From positions 62,001-126,000 of the forward strand of contig NZ_FNCJ01000021.1 of assembly GCF_900100735.1 (NCBI RefSeq): a stretch of 64,000 nucleotides of DNA, in the 5' to 3' direction. Positions 26,528-34,705 of this stretch are shown here, piece by piece (position 1 is the first letter of the stretch; every line of letters begins with the position of its first letter). A program made the translations under genes and the position numbers. This stretch comes from Paraburkholderia phenazinium. Its GTDB lineage: Bacteria > Pseudomonadota > Gammaproteobacteria > Burkholderiales > Burkholderiaceae. The notes under the pieces are model-generated. The model made no database searches, was not told the DNA's origin, and worked only from the letters and a program-made list of their open reading frames with translations.

Positions 26528-26826
26528 GGCAGGAGGGGCGCTGCAGAGTACTGATGCGACTTCTATTTCCGAAATGCTGCTACTTTTCCTTCAATGCATG
26601 AACACAACACCTGCGTGCGCCGCGCGGTGGCGATCACGGACCGCGGGCGGATCACCGGCGCTGGCTGCAACGCCTTGCTGGGCGGGCATCCCGCCGCCCT
26701 GCTCGCGGGATATAGCGTTTTCGCGGATAAAAATGAAGGCCCGGATAGTTTTAGTTATTTGGAATTGAAGTCGTGCTACGGTAGGTCAATGCATAGGCGT
26801 AGGGCATGGAAGCGCGAATTGGCGTA

Positions 26827-26891
26827 GGGTTATCCACGGGGCTGCCGCCCGCTTTTCTATAGCGAGAGGCGAGCAGCCCGGTGGATAACCC
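26827..26891. repeat. 65-bp palindrome with DnaA-box-like ends
   Basis: The outer arms are 19 bp each with one mismatch: GGGTTATCCACGGGGCTGC (26827-26845) and the complement of GGGTTATCCACCGGGCTGC (26873-26891). Both contain TTATCCAC, eight of nine bases of a DnaA box, in opposite orientation. A smaller CGCT/AGCG dyad lies inside. An AT-rich stretch precedes it at about 26715-26770. No gene is supported in 26528-26968; a 77-codon frame at 26594 looks spurious. The palindrome could be an element end, a recombination site or an origin-like structure. Confidence 0.6.
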
Positions 26892-26968
26892 GGGGCGTAG
26901 GCGATTTGGCTTTTTGCACGTTGTCCGTTACTGGACGACCGTCAACCCGCTTTCCGGGAGAACGATTC

Positions 26969-28036
26969 ATGGGTGCAGACAGCGCTTTGGTCGAACCGGA
27001 TTGGGAGCGATACCCGCTGATCGCTTCAAACTGTTACGCACGCCGGTGGATAGATAGTTGCTCATCGCTCGGCCTGGCAAGAAATACGATAACGGCATAC
27101 ATGTACGCGGTCGAAGGCTTCCTACGGTTTGGACAGGAGCATGGCGTTGACCTGCGTGGCACATCGCACGAAGTCATCGCACGATATATCGGAGAGATGC
27201 GCACCCGGCCGAGGCGATCGCGGCCCAATGAGACTCGGACCGGCTCAGGCGGTTTCTTATCGAATGCGACATTGCAGCAGCGTATTACTGCGGTCCGTTT
27301 GCTCTTCGAGTTTCTGATCGATGAAGGACTACTCAGGACCAATCCTGTCAGCCGCGGCCGCTACACATCATCCAGTCGCTTTGGCGCGGGCAGCGAACGA
27401 GGCCTCGTCCAGAGATTTCATAAGCTACCGTGGATTCCAACGGAAGAGCAGTGGGCGACCCTGCTCGCTGCGGTTCGCGAAGAACCGATGCGAAACAGGT
27501 GCATGCTGGCATTTGCTTACGATGCAGCGCTTCGCAGGGAGGAGTTGTGTCGGCTTCGCAGCAGCGACCTCGATCCAGCGCACCGATTGCTGCGCGTCCG
27601 CGCCGAGACAACCAAGGGGCGACGCGAGCGAGTCGTGCCGTATTCGGAGACGGCAGCAGAACTGCTGCGTGACTACCTTCGGCACCGGCCGCCAGGGCGA
27701 GATCGGCACGCCTTGTTCCTGTCTGAGTCACCTCGCAATCATGGAGCGCCAATCACGTTGTGGACGTGGTCCAAGGTTGTCCGATCCATAGCCCTCCGCG
27801 CCGACGTTCCGGCGTTTTCTACTCATACGCTTCGACATCTGTGTCTGACCGATCTTGCTCGATCGGGCTGGCAACTGCATGAAATCGCGCGATTTGCTGG
27901 CCATCAGAGTCTGGAGACGACGCGCCAATATATTCATCTGTCTGGACAGGATCTGGCAGATCGGTTCGCAAAGACAATGCGGCAGATCCATGCGTGGCGC
28001 GTGGAAGCCCTGGCGGCTATTACTGATGGGCAGTAA
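26969..28036 (+). CDS. tyrosine recombinase A of an overlapping pair
   Basis: The 355-residue protein has a SAM-like N-terminal domain and a full catalytic set: Arg in ALRREELCRL, Lys in TTKGRRERVV, HTLRHLCLTD (H-x-x-R), GHQSLETTRQYIH with the nucleophile Tyr. I start at the ATG at 26969, with GGGAGAA upstream; the longer frame from 26906 lacks a ribosome site. It overlaps the second recombinase by 11 bases, so both are probably made together, as in transposons with paired tyrosine recombinases such as Tn554 types. Confidence 0.88.
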   Translation: MGADSALVEPDWERYPLIASNCYARRWIDSCSSLGLARNTITAYMYAVEGFLRFGQEHGVDLRGTSHEVIARYIGEMRTRPRRSRPNETRTGSGGFLSNATLQQRITAVRLLFEFLIDEGLLRTNPVSRGRYTSSSRFGAGSERGLVQRFHKLPWIPTEEQWATLLAAVREEPMRNRCMLAFAYDAALRREELCRLRSSDLDPAHRLLRVRAETTKGRRERVVPYSETAAELLRDYLRHRPPGRDRHALFLSESPRNHGAPITLWTWSKVVRSIALRADVPAFSTHTLRHLCLTDLARSGWQLHEIARFAGHQSLETTRQYIHLSGQDLADRFAKTMRQIHAWRVEALAAITDGQ

Positions 28037-30323
28037 CCGTCATGAACAAAACTCTTACCGGGCGCACTCAGACGCCAGCCTGCGGCGCCGTGCTTGGACC
28101 TGGCCATTGCGAATCCTGGCCTATGACCGCGGCGGCGCTTTGACAGCTGCAGAGCAACGAATACTGATATACGGGCTTTCAGGGACGACGCGGACCGAAC
28201 GCAAGGCAAGCGTGATACTCGACGAGTTGGCTGGGGTCGGGCGGTTGCTGACGCCGATCAACGACGCTCTTGCCGTGGTTGACAGCGAAGGCGGATGTAG
28301 CGATCGCGTCAAGGTGATACTTCTTCATCACTGTGCGCGGCAAAGGACTACATTCTGGGCATGGGACAACACCGTCTGGCGCGAGGTGATAGGGACGAGC
28401 CAACGTTCGCTTGCCTTGGCCAACCACGTAATAACTTGCGCTGGTGGTGAGCGAGAGGCGTTGATCGCCGTCGCCTATCTACTCCAATGTCTTAACGACA
28501 CCTCCTGTTTCAAGGGGTTGAAACGGGCTGCCCTGGCAGAAAAGGTTTTCGGCAAGGACCATGTTACTGCGACGTTGAAGCGGGTGACAGATATCGCGGC
28601 GAAGTGGGGTTATCGAAGTTCCAACAAACTGCTGATGAGCATGGTTGCCGAACTCCTGCTCATGAACAGACAGCCGGACCTTGAATCCCTGACCGCCGAG
28701 CGCATCGAGGAAGCTCGTGTCCGTTGGTGCGACTCGATTCCTCGCAGCTGCCTGTTCTTCCTGTTGACACGCGCCCTGACGGGGCTAGGGATAGTTTTAG
28801 ATGAGCCCAAGGTGCGCGATACCGTTGACAGGGAATTCATACATGCGGCGGGGATCGCAAATATTGCCTCGGATTGGGTCACGATGGTGGAGCAATGGGA
28901 GGCGACCAGCACACTGACAGCACCCAGCCGCCGGCAGTTTCGAAGCAGGATTCTGAAGGCTGGTCGCTGGATGAAAGACCGGCATCCCGAGATCACCCGC
29001 GCCGATCAGTGGACGCGGGAAACGGCAGCAGAATATGTCGCCGCCGTGGACCGGATGCGTGTCGGAGACTATGTGTGGAACACTGCCGTTTTGAGCGGCA
29101 AATCTGGCAAACCGATCGCAGCGCGCTCCAAAAAAGCGCTGCTCGATTCGATGCGGTGCTTTTTCGCAGATGCTCAAGAGTGGGAATGGATACCGCGTCG
29201 CTTTGATTCGTCTCGCGCGTTCGCGACACCCCGTTCGGTGAAATCACTCATAGGGCCTTCGCCGCGCACTATTGCCGATGATCTATGGGCCAAGCTTCTC
29301 TGGGCGGGGCTGAATCTGACGTTGAGTGATCTTCCCCTGCACGGCAGCGCAGCTTCTGGCAGCGACAATCTGCATGGGAGTCGTCGCTGCACTGGCGGTT
29401 ACTATCCACTCGAGATGATGCGGGCATTGAGCATCGTATGGCTCTTCGCCGGATTGCGTAGCGACGAAATCGTACGACTGCGAGTTGGCTGCGCGCGGAA
29501 GGAACCGTTGGCAGGAAATCTGGGTGAGCACTGCTGGATGCTCGATGTTCCGGTACACAAGACTGGAACAGCGTTTTCCAAGCCAATCGACGCCGTCGTT
29601 GGGGAAGCAGTCCTGACTTGGGAACGAGTGCGCCCGGTCCAGCCGCTCGCCGTCGACAATAAGACTGGCGAGCAGGTTGAATTCCTGTTCTCGTATCGAG
29701 CGAAAATGATCCCGCATAACTACTTGAACCGGCATCTGATTCCCACGCTGTGCCGGAAGGCAGGCATCCCAGCCGCAGACGCACGTGGACAAATTAGCAG
29801 CCACCGCGCACGCTCGACCATTGCGAGCCAGCTCTTCAATGCCAGGGAACCGATGACCCTGTTCGAACTGCAGGCCTGGCTTGGTCATCGCTCCCCAGTC
29901 ACCACGCAGCACTACGTGGCATTCACGCCCACGAAGCTGGCAAAAGCTTACTCGGAAGCGCAGTACTTCCAGCGGAACCTGAGGATGATGGAGGTGCTGA
30001 TCGACCGGCAGGCTATAGATGAGCGGAGCACCGATCAGCCGTGGCGCTACTACGACCTGGGCCACGGATTGTGTTCGTATGAATTCTTTGATCAATGTCC
30101 GCACCGCATGGCCTGTGCACGGTGCGACTTCTACGTTCCGAAGGAATCGACCCGTGCCGAGCTGCTTGCATCGAAGGCCGGGATGATTCGGATGCTGCAG
30201 GAAATCCCGCTCACCGACGAGGAACGCGATGCGGTGGACGGTGACCAGGAGGCTGTCGAACGCCTTCTTCGACGCCTGGATGCGACACCGGCACCAGATG
30301 GTTCGATTCGGCCAAAGCGCTGA
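28026..30323 (+). CDS. large tyrosine recombinase B with C-terminal cysteine module
   Basis: The 765-residue protein starts within the end of recombinase A. About 430 N-terminal residues of helical sequence precede a catalytic domain with Arg in FAGLRSDEIVRL, Lys in PVHKTG, SSHRARSTIAS (H-x-x-R) and LGHRSPVTTQHYV carrying the Tyr. After it comes GLCSYEFFDQCPHRMACARC, four cysteines spaced C-x7-C-x5-C-x2-C that could bind zinc, then a helical tail. This resembles TnpB-type recombinases of Tn554-like elements, but it is longer. No TnpC-like third gene or cargo gene is seen before IS copy 3. Confidence 0.82.
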   Translation: MGSNRHEQNSYRAHSDASLRRRAWTWPLRILAYDRGGALTAAEQRILIYGLSGTTRTERKASVILDELAGVGRLLTPINDALAVVDSEGGCSDRVKVILLHHCARQRTTFWAWDNTVWREVIGTSQRSLALANHVITCAGGEREALIAVAYLLQCLNDTSCFKGLKRAALAEKVFGKDHVTATLKRVTDIAAKWGYRSSNKLLMSMVAELLLMNRQPDLESLTAERIEEARVRWCDSIPRSCLFFLLTRALTGLGIVLDEPKVRDTVDREFIHAAGIANIASDWVTMVEQWEATSTLTAPSRRQFRSRILKAGRWMKDRHPEITRADQWTRETAAEYVAAVDRMRVGDYVWNTAVLSGKSGKPIAARSKKALLDSMRCFFADAQEWEWIPRRFDSSRAFATPRSVKSLIGPSPRTIADDLWAKLLWAGLNLTLSDLPLHGSAASGSDNLHGSRRCTGGYYPLEMMRALSIVWLFAGLRSDEIVRLRVGCARKEPLAGNLGEHCWMLDVPVHKTGTAFSKPIDAVVGEAVLTWERVRPVQPLAVDNKTGEQVEFLFSYRAKMIPHNYLNRHLIPTLCRKAGIPAADARGQISSHRARSTIASQLFNAREPMTLFELQAWLGHRSPVTTQHYVAFTPTKLAKAYSEAQYFQRNLRMMEVLIDRQAIDERSTDQPWRYYDLGHGLCSYEFFDQCPHRMACARCDFYVPKESTRAELLASKAGMIRMLQEIPLTDEERDAVDGDQEAVERLLRRLDATPAPDGSIRPKR

Positions 30324-30378
30324 GTGGCCAAAATCGTTTAATTCCACATAATCCGAGCTATCTACCCCTTCATTTCAG

Positions 30379-31213
30379 GGTTGTGGTGCAATTCGGATAC
30401 GCCGGTCTGTTACGCTCGAGTTTTCGACGAGCACGAGCCAATGCGCAAGCTAAAAGACATTGACGGATTGTTCAACGGTTGCCACTTTGATCGCGAAGTG
30501 ATCGTCCTGTGCGTGCGTTGGTACCTCCGTTACAAGCTGAGCTTTCGAGACCTCACTGAAATGATGGCTGAGCGCGGTCTGACGCTGGCGCACACGACGA
30601 TCATGCGCTGGGTCAAGCGCTTCACGCCGGAGTTCGTCAAACGCTGGAATCGCCTGGCCATGACATCCGGTCAGTCGTGGCGAGTCGACGAGACCTATGT
30701 GAAGATCCGCGGCAAATGGGCCTATCTTTACCGCGCAGTTGACCGGGCAGGAAAGACGGTCGATTTCCGGCTCAGCGCCAGGCGTGATGTGGCTGCAGCC
30801 AAAGCCTTCTTCGCGAAGGCGATCAGGAACCAGGACCACAGTCCAAAGTCGATCACGCTGGACGGCTACGCGGCGTCTCATCGCGCCGTGCGTGAAATGA
30901 AGACCAATGAGTTACTGCCCAAGGAGACGACGTTGCGATCCTCAAAGTACCTGAACAACTTGATCGAGCAGGATCATCGCAACATCAAGTCCGGGGTCAA
31001 CGCGATGCTCTGTTTCAAAAATTTCCGGAACGCGGCCGTCACGATCTCGGGCATCGAACTGACGCATCGCATTCGCAAAGCTCAGTTCGATCTCACGAAC
31101 CTGCGCCTCAAAGATACCACGGCGCCCGCCGTCTGGAGGGCAGTCCTTTCCGCTCGCTGAGGTAGCGGCGAATACGTCGGTTTTCGCTCGCCGCTGAAAT
31201 TTGCACCAGAGCC
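30379..31213. mobile_element. IS6-family insertion sequence, copy 3
   Basis: The left end GGTTGTGGTGCAATT (30379-30393) and the right end ATTTGCACCAGAGCC (31199-31213) are inverted repeats matching at 12 of 15 positions. The 835-bp element carries one rightward transposase. No 8-bp duplication is present. It sits 55 bp after the recombinase pair and touches a small inverted scar of the same IS subtype. Confidence 0.85.
30441..31160 (+). CDS. IS6-family transposase (copy 3)
   Basis: The 239-residue DDE transposase has the helix-turn-helix (FRDLTEMMAERGLTLAHTTIMRW) and the motifs WRVDETYVK, TLDGYAASH and LIEQDHRNIK. I start at the ATG at 30441, since the longer frame from 30381 begins inside the terminal repeat. 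It is similar to copy 2, with many substitutions, so the two are related but not recent duplicates. Confidence 0.9.
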   Translation: MRKLKDIDGLFNGCHFDREVIVLCVRWYLRYKLSFRDLTEMMAERGLTLAHTTIMRWVKRFTPEFVKRWNRLAMTSGQSWRVDETYVKIRGKWAYLYRAVDRAGKTVDFRLSARRDVAAAKAFFAKAIRNQDHSPKSITLDGYAASHRAVREMKTNELLPKETTLRSSKYLNNLIEQDHRNIKSGVNAMLCFKNFRNAAVTISGIELTHRIRKAQFDLTNLRLKDTTAPAVWRAVLSAR

Positions 31214-31215
31214 GT

Positions 31216-31262
31216 CGATGTATCAAGCCGATGCCTGAAATCGTCGTCGCGGTACTCCCTAA
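31216..31262 (-). mobile_element. short scar of an IS6-family transposase
   Basis: Leftward, the sequence matches the region of copy 2 that encodes AATTISGIELMH, covering about 47 bp, with altered reading frame. It lies in opposite orientation to copy 3 and abuts it, and its other side abuts the 3' end of a Rieske gene. It marks an IS-mediated rearrangement. Confidence 0.6.
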
Positions 31263-31585
31263 ATTTTCGGAAGCTGAAAATCGACTTCAGCAACGACTCC
31301 GCTATCAGCCGCTCGCACGGGGAAAGTCGTCAGACACAAGCTACCGGCTCCATGCGTGCAACCTGTCGTCAGATCGAAACGTAAACCGTGTGCCGGGCAC
31401 TGCAATAGGTGGCCGTCAAGGTGACCGGACGCCAGCGACGCGCCGTTGTGAGGGCACGAATTATCGATGGCGTAAACGGTACCTTCGATATTGAAGATGA
31501 CAATGCTGCGACCATTGACGAAGACAATTTTGCGTTTCCCGGGCGGCAGTTCATCGACAGGATCAATCGGGATAGGGTGTGACAT
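31259..31585 (-). CDS. Rieske [2Fe-2S] ferredoxin, 3' end altered by IS scar
   Basis: The 108-residue protein has both Rieske motifs, CPHNGASL (C-x-H) and CPAHGLRF (C-x-x-H), in the spacing of small ferredoxins that feed ring-hydroxylating or flavin oxygenases. The ATG at 31585 has GGGAAC upstream. The last residues (LPKI and the stop) come from or next to the IS scar, so the natural tail is lost, although the cluster domain is complete. The tail of another gene precedes it by 11 bases, so it belonged to an operon now removed by IS copy 4. Confidence 0.8.
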   Translation of the reverse strand: MSHPIPIDPVDELPPGKRKIVFVNGRSIVIFNIEGTVYAIDNSCPHNGASLASGHLDGHLLQCPAHGLRFDLTTGCTHGAGSLCLTTFPVRAADSGVVAEVDFQLPKI

Positions 31586-31596
31586 TTCGTTCCCGT

Positions 31597-31658
31597 TCAA
31601 TCCCCAATCGATTCGAGCATGACTTCCACAAGAACGTCGGCGGGATAGGCGCCCGAAA
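31597..31658 (-). pseudogene. C-terminal tail of a gene cut by IS copy 4
   Basis: Leftward from the IS end the frame reads AYPADVLVEVMLESIGD and stops at 31597-31599, just before the Rieske ribosome site. The tight spacing suggests an upstream operon partner. Twenty residues do not allow a family call. Confidence 0.35.
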
Positions 31659-32492
31659 GGCAATGTCAAATTGATAGGTGCGGCGGATAGAATGTGGAGA
31701 TGACAACGACCCGATCCCCTTTCCACGGCTACCGCTTCCCGGCGGCAATCATCAGCTGTGCAGTGCGCTGGTATCACCGCTTCAACCTGAGCCTGCGCGA
31801 CATCGAGGAGCTGCTGCTTGAGCGCGGCGTGACCGTGACATACGAATCGGTGCGTCACTGGTGTGACCGCTTCGGTGTGCGATTTGCCCATTGCGCGAAA
31901 GCCGTGCGCCGCAGGCCGGGCACAACGTGGCATCTTGATGAACTGTTCGTGAAGCTGCGAGGTAAGCCGTACGTGTTGTGGCGCGCCGTGGATGAGCACG
32001 GCATGGAGCTCGACGTGCTTCTGCAGAAGCACCGCGACAAGACTGCGGCGAAGCGTTTCTTCAGGCGGATCCTGCGCTCAAACCCGGTACCACGGAAGAT
32101 CGTCACCGACCAGCTACGCAGCTACCCGGCCGCGAAAGCAGAGGTGCCGGAACTGGCCGGGGTGAAGCATGTGTTCGTGAAGGCCTGTGCGCGGGTCAAC
32201 AACCGTGCAGAAAACAGTCACCAGCCCACGCGCCGACGTGAGCGCCAGATGCAGGGTTTTCGTGATCCGCGGCGCACCCAGGCTTTCCTTTCCCGCTTCG
32301 GTCCGATCCGGCAACACTTCGCGTTACCCCGCCATCGCATGCACGCTGCGGCTCACCGAACCCTTCTGAATGAGCGCATTGCCAGTTGGTATCGTTGGAG
32401 CGCGACCGGCTTGATCAATCTCGTTTCATAATCAGCAGGACTCCTCCGCGATCTCGATCTGGTCGGCTTCTTGTCGTCAACTTGACAGTGCC
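31659..32492. mobile_element. IS6-family insertion sequence, copy 4
   Basis: Terminal repeats GGCAATGTCAAATT (31659-31672) and AACTTGACAGTGCC (32479-32492) match at 12 of 14 positions when inverted. The 834-bp element has one rightward transposase. The 8-bp flanks differ. It is of the same subtype as copy 1 and forms the boundary between the mobile region and the catabolic block. Confidence 0.85.
31694..32431 (+). CDS. IS6-family transposase (copy 4)
   Basis: The 245-residue DDE transposase shows LSLRDIEELLLERGVTVTYESV (helix-turn-helix), HLDELFVK, VTDQLRSY and NRAENSHQPTR. The frame begins with GTG at 31694; an ATG two codons later is equally possible. It is closely similar to copy 1 over its whole length. 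Confidence 0.9.
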   Translation: MEMTTTRSPFHGYRFPAAIISCAVRWYHRFNLSLRDIEELLLERGVTVTYESVRHWCDRFGVRFAHCAKAVRRRPGTTWHLDELFVKLRGKPYVLWRAVDEHGMELDVLLQKHRDKTAAKRFFRRILRSNPVPRKIVTDQLRSYPAAKAEVPELAGVKHVFVKACARVNNRAENSHQPTRRRERQMQGFRDPRRTQAFLSRFGPIRQHFALPRHRMHAAAHRTLLNERIASWYRWSATGLINLVS

Positions 32493-32517
32493 GTTATCCA
32501 TTCTGTCGATAACAGGA

Positions 32518-33483
32518 TCAGATGTCCTGCGCAAATGCATCGAGGCGCTCTATCAAACGTCGAACCGCACGAGTGGCTCGCGTGTGCGGACGGCGTGGCG
32601 TGTCCACGAGCACCACGAAGCGTTCCAGCATGGGGCTGACTATTCGCGAAGAGGCCAGGCGTGGATCGAGCCGGCCCGGCAGCACCGAGGCAATCGTGTA
32701 ACCGCCGCCTGCTGCGACAATCTCGTACTGCAAACGCACCGAATCGACTTCGACGGCCACTTGCAGCGTCAGCGAGTGCTCGATAGCCAGCCGATCGAGA
32801 CGTCCGCGTAACGGATGAGGACGGCCCGGCACAACGAGCGGTATGCCGGAAAGTCCAGCGAGTGGTACGTCCGTCCCGCCGACCAGGGGCGCTTCGCGAC
32901 GGCCTACGAGATTGAGCGGAACCCTGGCAAGCACATAAGCGTCCCTGATGCTCGCCTCGTCCTCGCGCAGGACCACGGCCATGTCGAGGCGGCCTTCGTG
33001 GAGCTGCTCCTCGAGCTGGGCGCTCGCGCCTTCGACAAGGTGAAGCCTGACAGCGGGCAGTTCCTTTTTCACTGACGCGAACAATGGCCCGGCGAGTTGA
33101 TCGACAGCCGACGGCAGCAATCCCACCAGCACCTCGCCAGTCGGTTGTCCGCGCGAGTTGCGAATGTCGTCGGCAAGCGCGTCTGCCTCTTCAGCGAGAT
33201 GGGAGACGCGCGGCAGCACGTATTCGCCGAACGCGGTGAGTACGACGCCACGGCCGGTGCGGCGAAAGAGCCGCTCACCGCATTGCTGCTCCAGCAGCGC
33301 AATGTTTCGGCTGACTAGAGACTGCGGCATGTCGAGAGCGATGGCGGCTTTGCTGAGACTGCCCAGGTCCGCCACGCGCACGAACACCAGCCATCGCGGG
33401 TCTAGAATGGACAGCGTATCGGTGACATGACGGACGTCGACTTTCGTGCTCGCGCTGCAATTTCTGCTTGTGACAGTTTTCAT
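32518..33483 (-). CDS. LysR-family transcriptional regulator
   Basis: The 321-residue protein has the N-terminal winged helix (LSKAAIALDMPQSLVSRNIALLEQQCGERLFRRTGRGVVLT) and a type-2 periplasmic-binding-like effector domain. I use the ATG at 33483, which overlaps the stop of the second LysR gene (ATGA), so the two are translated together; the longer frame to 33591 lies inside that gene. Its sequence resembles the Nac/CysB-like group and also the incomplete LysR gene at the right edge of the window. Confidence 0.9.
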   Translation of the reverse strand: MKTVTSRNCSASTKVDVRHVTDTLSILDPRWLVFVRVADLGSLSKAAIALDMPQSLVSRNIALLEQQCGERLFRRTGRGVVLTAFGEYVLPRVSHLAEEADALADDIRNSRGQPTGEVLVGLLPSAVDQLAGPLFASVKKELPAVRLHLVEGASAQLEEQLHEGRLDMAVVLREDEASIRDAYVLARVPLNLVGRREAPLVGGTDVPLAGLSGIPLVVPGRPHPLRGRLDRLAIEHSLTLQVAVEVDSVRLQYEIVAAGGGYTIASVLPGRLDPRLASSRIVSPMLERFVVLVDTPRRPHTRATRAVRRLIERLDAFAQDI

Positions 33484-34403
33484 TTCGCTGCGTCCGACGC
33501 GCGGTCCATCGTGAGAGCCGCCTCTTTGAGAAGTGTGCGCATCCACGCGATGCCCTGGTCGGACGTGCGATGTTTGTGCCATTGAACGCACTGCTCCATC
33601 TTTGGCATCGCCACCGGTATATCTCGGATGGTGATCGGCAAGGCGCGCGCGGCTTGTCTTGCGAGCCGGACATGCATCGTCGCGATACGGTGTGTCCCCA
33701 CAACGAGTTGCGCAGGAGACAGAAAACTGAATGTGCTCGCCTCGACGCGCCGAATGATGCCAAGTCGTTGCATGAACGAGTCTTCGAGCGCAATGCCGTC
33801 GCCGGGATGCACGACCACGTGGCCGGCTGCAATGTAGCGTTCAGCAGTCATGTCGCCGTGTGCGAGTTTGCTTTGCTCCCACAATACGCAACAGAACGAT
33901 TCTTCAAGCAACATTTCCGACGGATGTTCCGTCGAGCAAAAGTCCTTGGGAATGATCAGCAGGTCCGCGTCGCCGCGCTCGAGTACGCGTTGCGGGTTGG
34001 AGACCTGAGGCCGTAAATCGAAGCGCACATCCGGCGCCTGCCGATAGGCGAGCTCCAGCACGTGGGGCATGAGCGTCATCATCGTGTAGTCGGATACCAG
34101 CATCCGGAAAAGCCGGTTCGATTGCGAGGGAACGTACTCGGGCTGAGCCGCCACTGTCGCGTCGACCCGAACGAGGATGTCACGCACGGCGTCTTTCAGC
34201 GCTTCGGCGCGTGAGGTCGGCTCCATCTTGCGTCCGACCTGCACAAGCAACTCGTCGTCGAAGTATTCGCGCAGCCGCGCAAGCGCGTTGCTCATGGCGG
34301 ACTGGCTCAGGTGAATTTTCTCGGCTGCCCGGCTGATACTTTCTTCAGTCAGTAAAGCATCGAGCGCCACGAGCAGATTCAGATCAAGCTTGTTGAAGCG
34401 CAT
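33480..34403 (-). CDS. LysR-family transcriptional regulator (NodD/NahR-like)
   Basis: The 307-residue protein begins MRFNKLDLNLLVALDALL, the typical start of NodD/NahR-type regulators, with the helix-turn-helix at about residues 20-45 (SISRAAEKIHLSQSAMSNALARLREYF). That group often senses aromatic compounds. It is divergent from the catabolic operon and is the first of two LysR genes in tandem; a 23-bp palindrome lies 104 bp upstream. Confidence 0.92.
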   Translation of the reverse strand: MRFNKLDLNLLVALDALLTEESISRAAEKIHLSQSAMSNALARLREYFDDELLVQVGRKMEPTSRAEALKDAVRDILVRVDATVAAQPEYVPSQSNRLFRMLVSDYTMMTLMPHVLELAYRQAPDVRFDLRPQVSNPQRVLERGDADLLIIPKDFCSTEHPSEMLLEESFCCVLWEQSKLAHGDMTAERYIAAGHVVVHPGDGIALEDSFMQRLGIIRRVEASTFSFLSPAQLVVGTHRIATMHVRLARQAARALPITIRDIPVAMPKMEQCVQWHKHRTSDQGIAWMRTLLKEAALTMDRASDAAK

Positions 34404-34507
34404 GCGCGCCGTCTCCGTTCAATTTCGCATCCCAATGCGGGTACCCGTGCGCAGCAGCATGAGCCGGCATTAGGGTTTCCCCCAAAAGTATTCAGGCCGC
34501 CCATACA

Positions 34508-34530
34508 TCAAATGGATGAAATCCATTTGA
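34508..34530. promoter_or_regulatory. 23-bp perfect palindrome, likely LysR operator
   Basis: TCAAATGGAT-GAA-ATCCATTTGA is a perfect 10-3-10 inverted repeat in the 302-bp divergent region between the LysR pair and the catabolic operon. It contains ATGGAT-N3-ATCCAT; LysR proteins usually bind interrupted dyads at such positions. The rest of 34404-34705 has no gene that I can support. Confidence 0.6.
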
Positions 34531-34705
34531 GTGTTACACGAGCGCATCTTAATCTAAAGCCCATCCTGAGACGATTGAATTCAACTACGTGCATCGGGGC
34601 CGCTTGCAGCGCCGGCGCCGCCGTATCGGTGTTTCGCTGCATTCATTAAACGATAAGAGACATGTCCGAAATGCCCAACGAGGCGTCGGCGATGAGGAGA
34701 CGAAA

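Noticed and set aside
26594..26827. 77-codon frame before the recombinase pair
   Set aside because: No ribosome site, no family and it runs into the palindrome arm.
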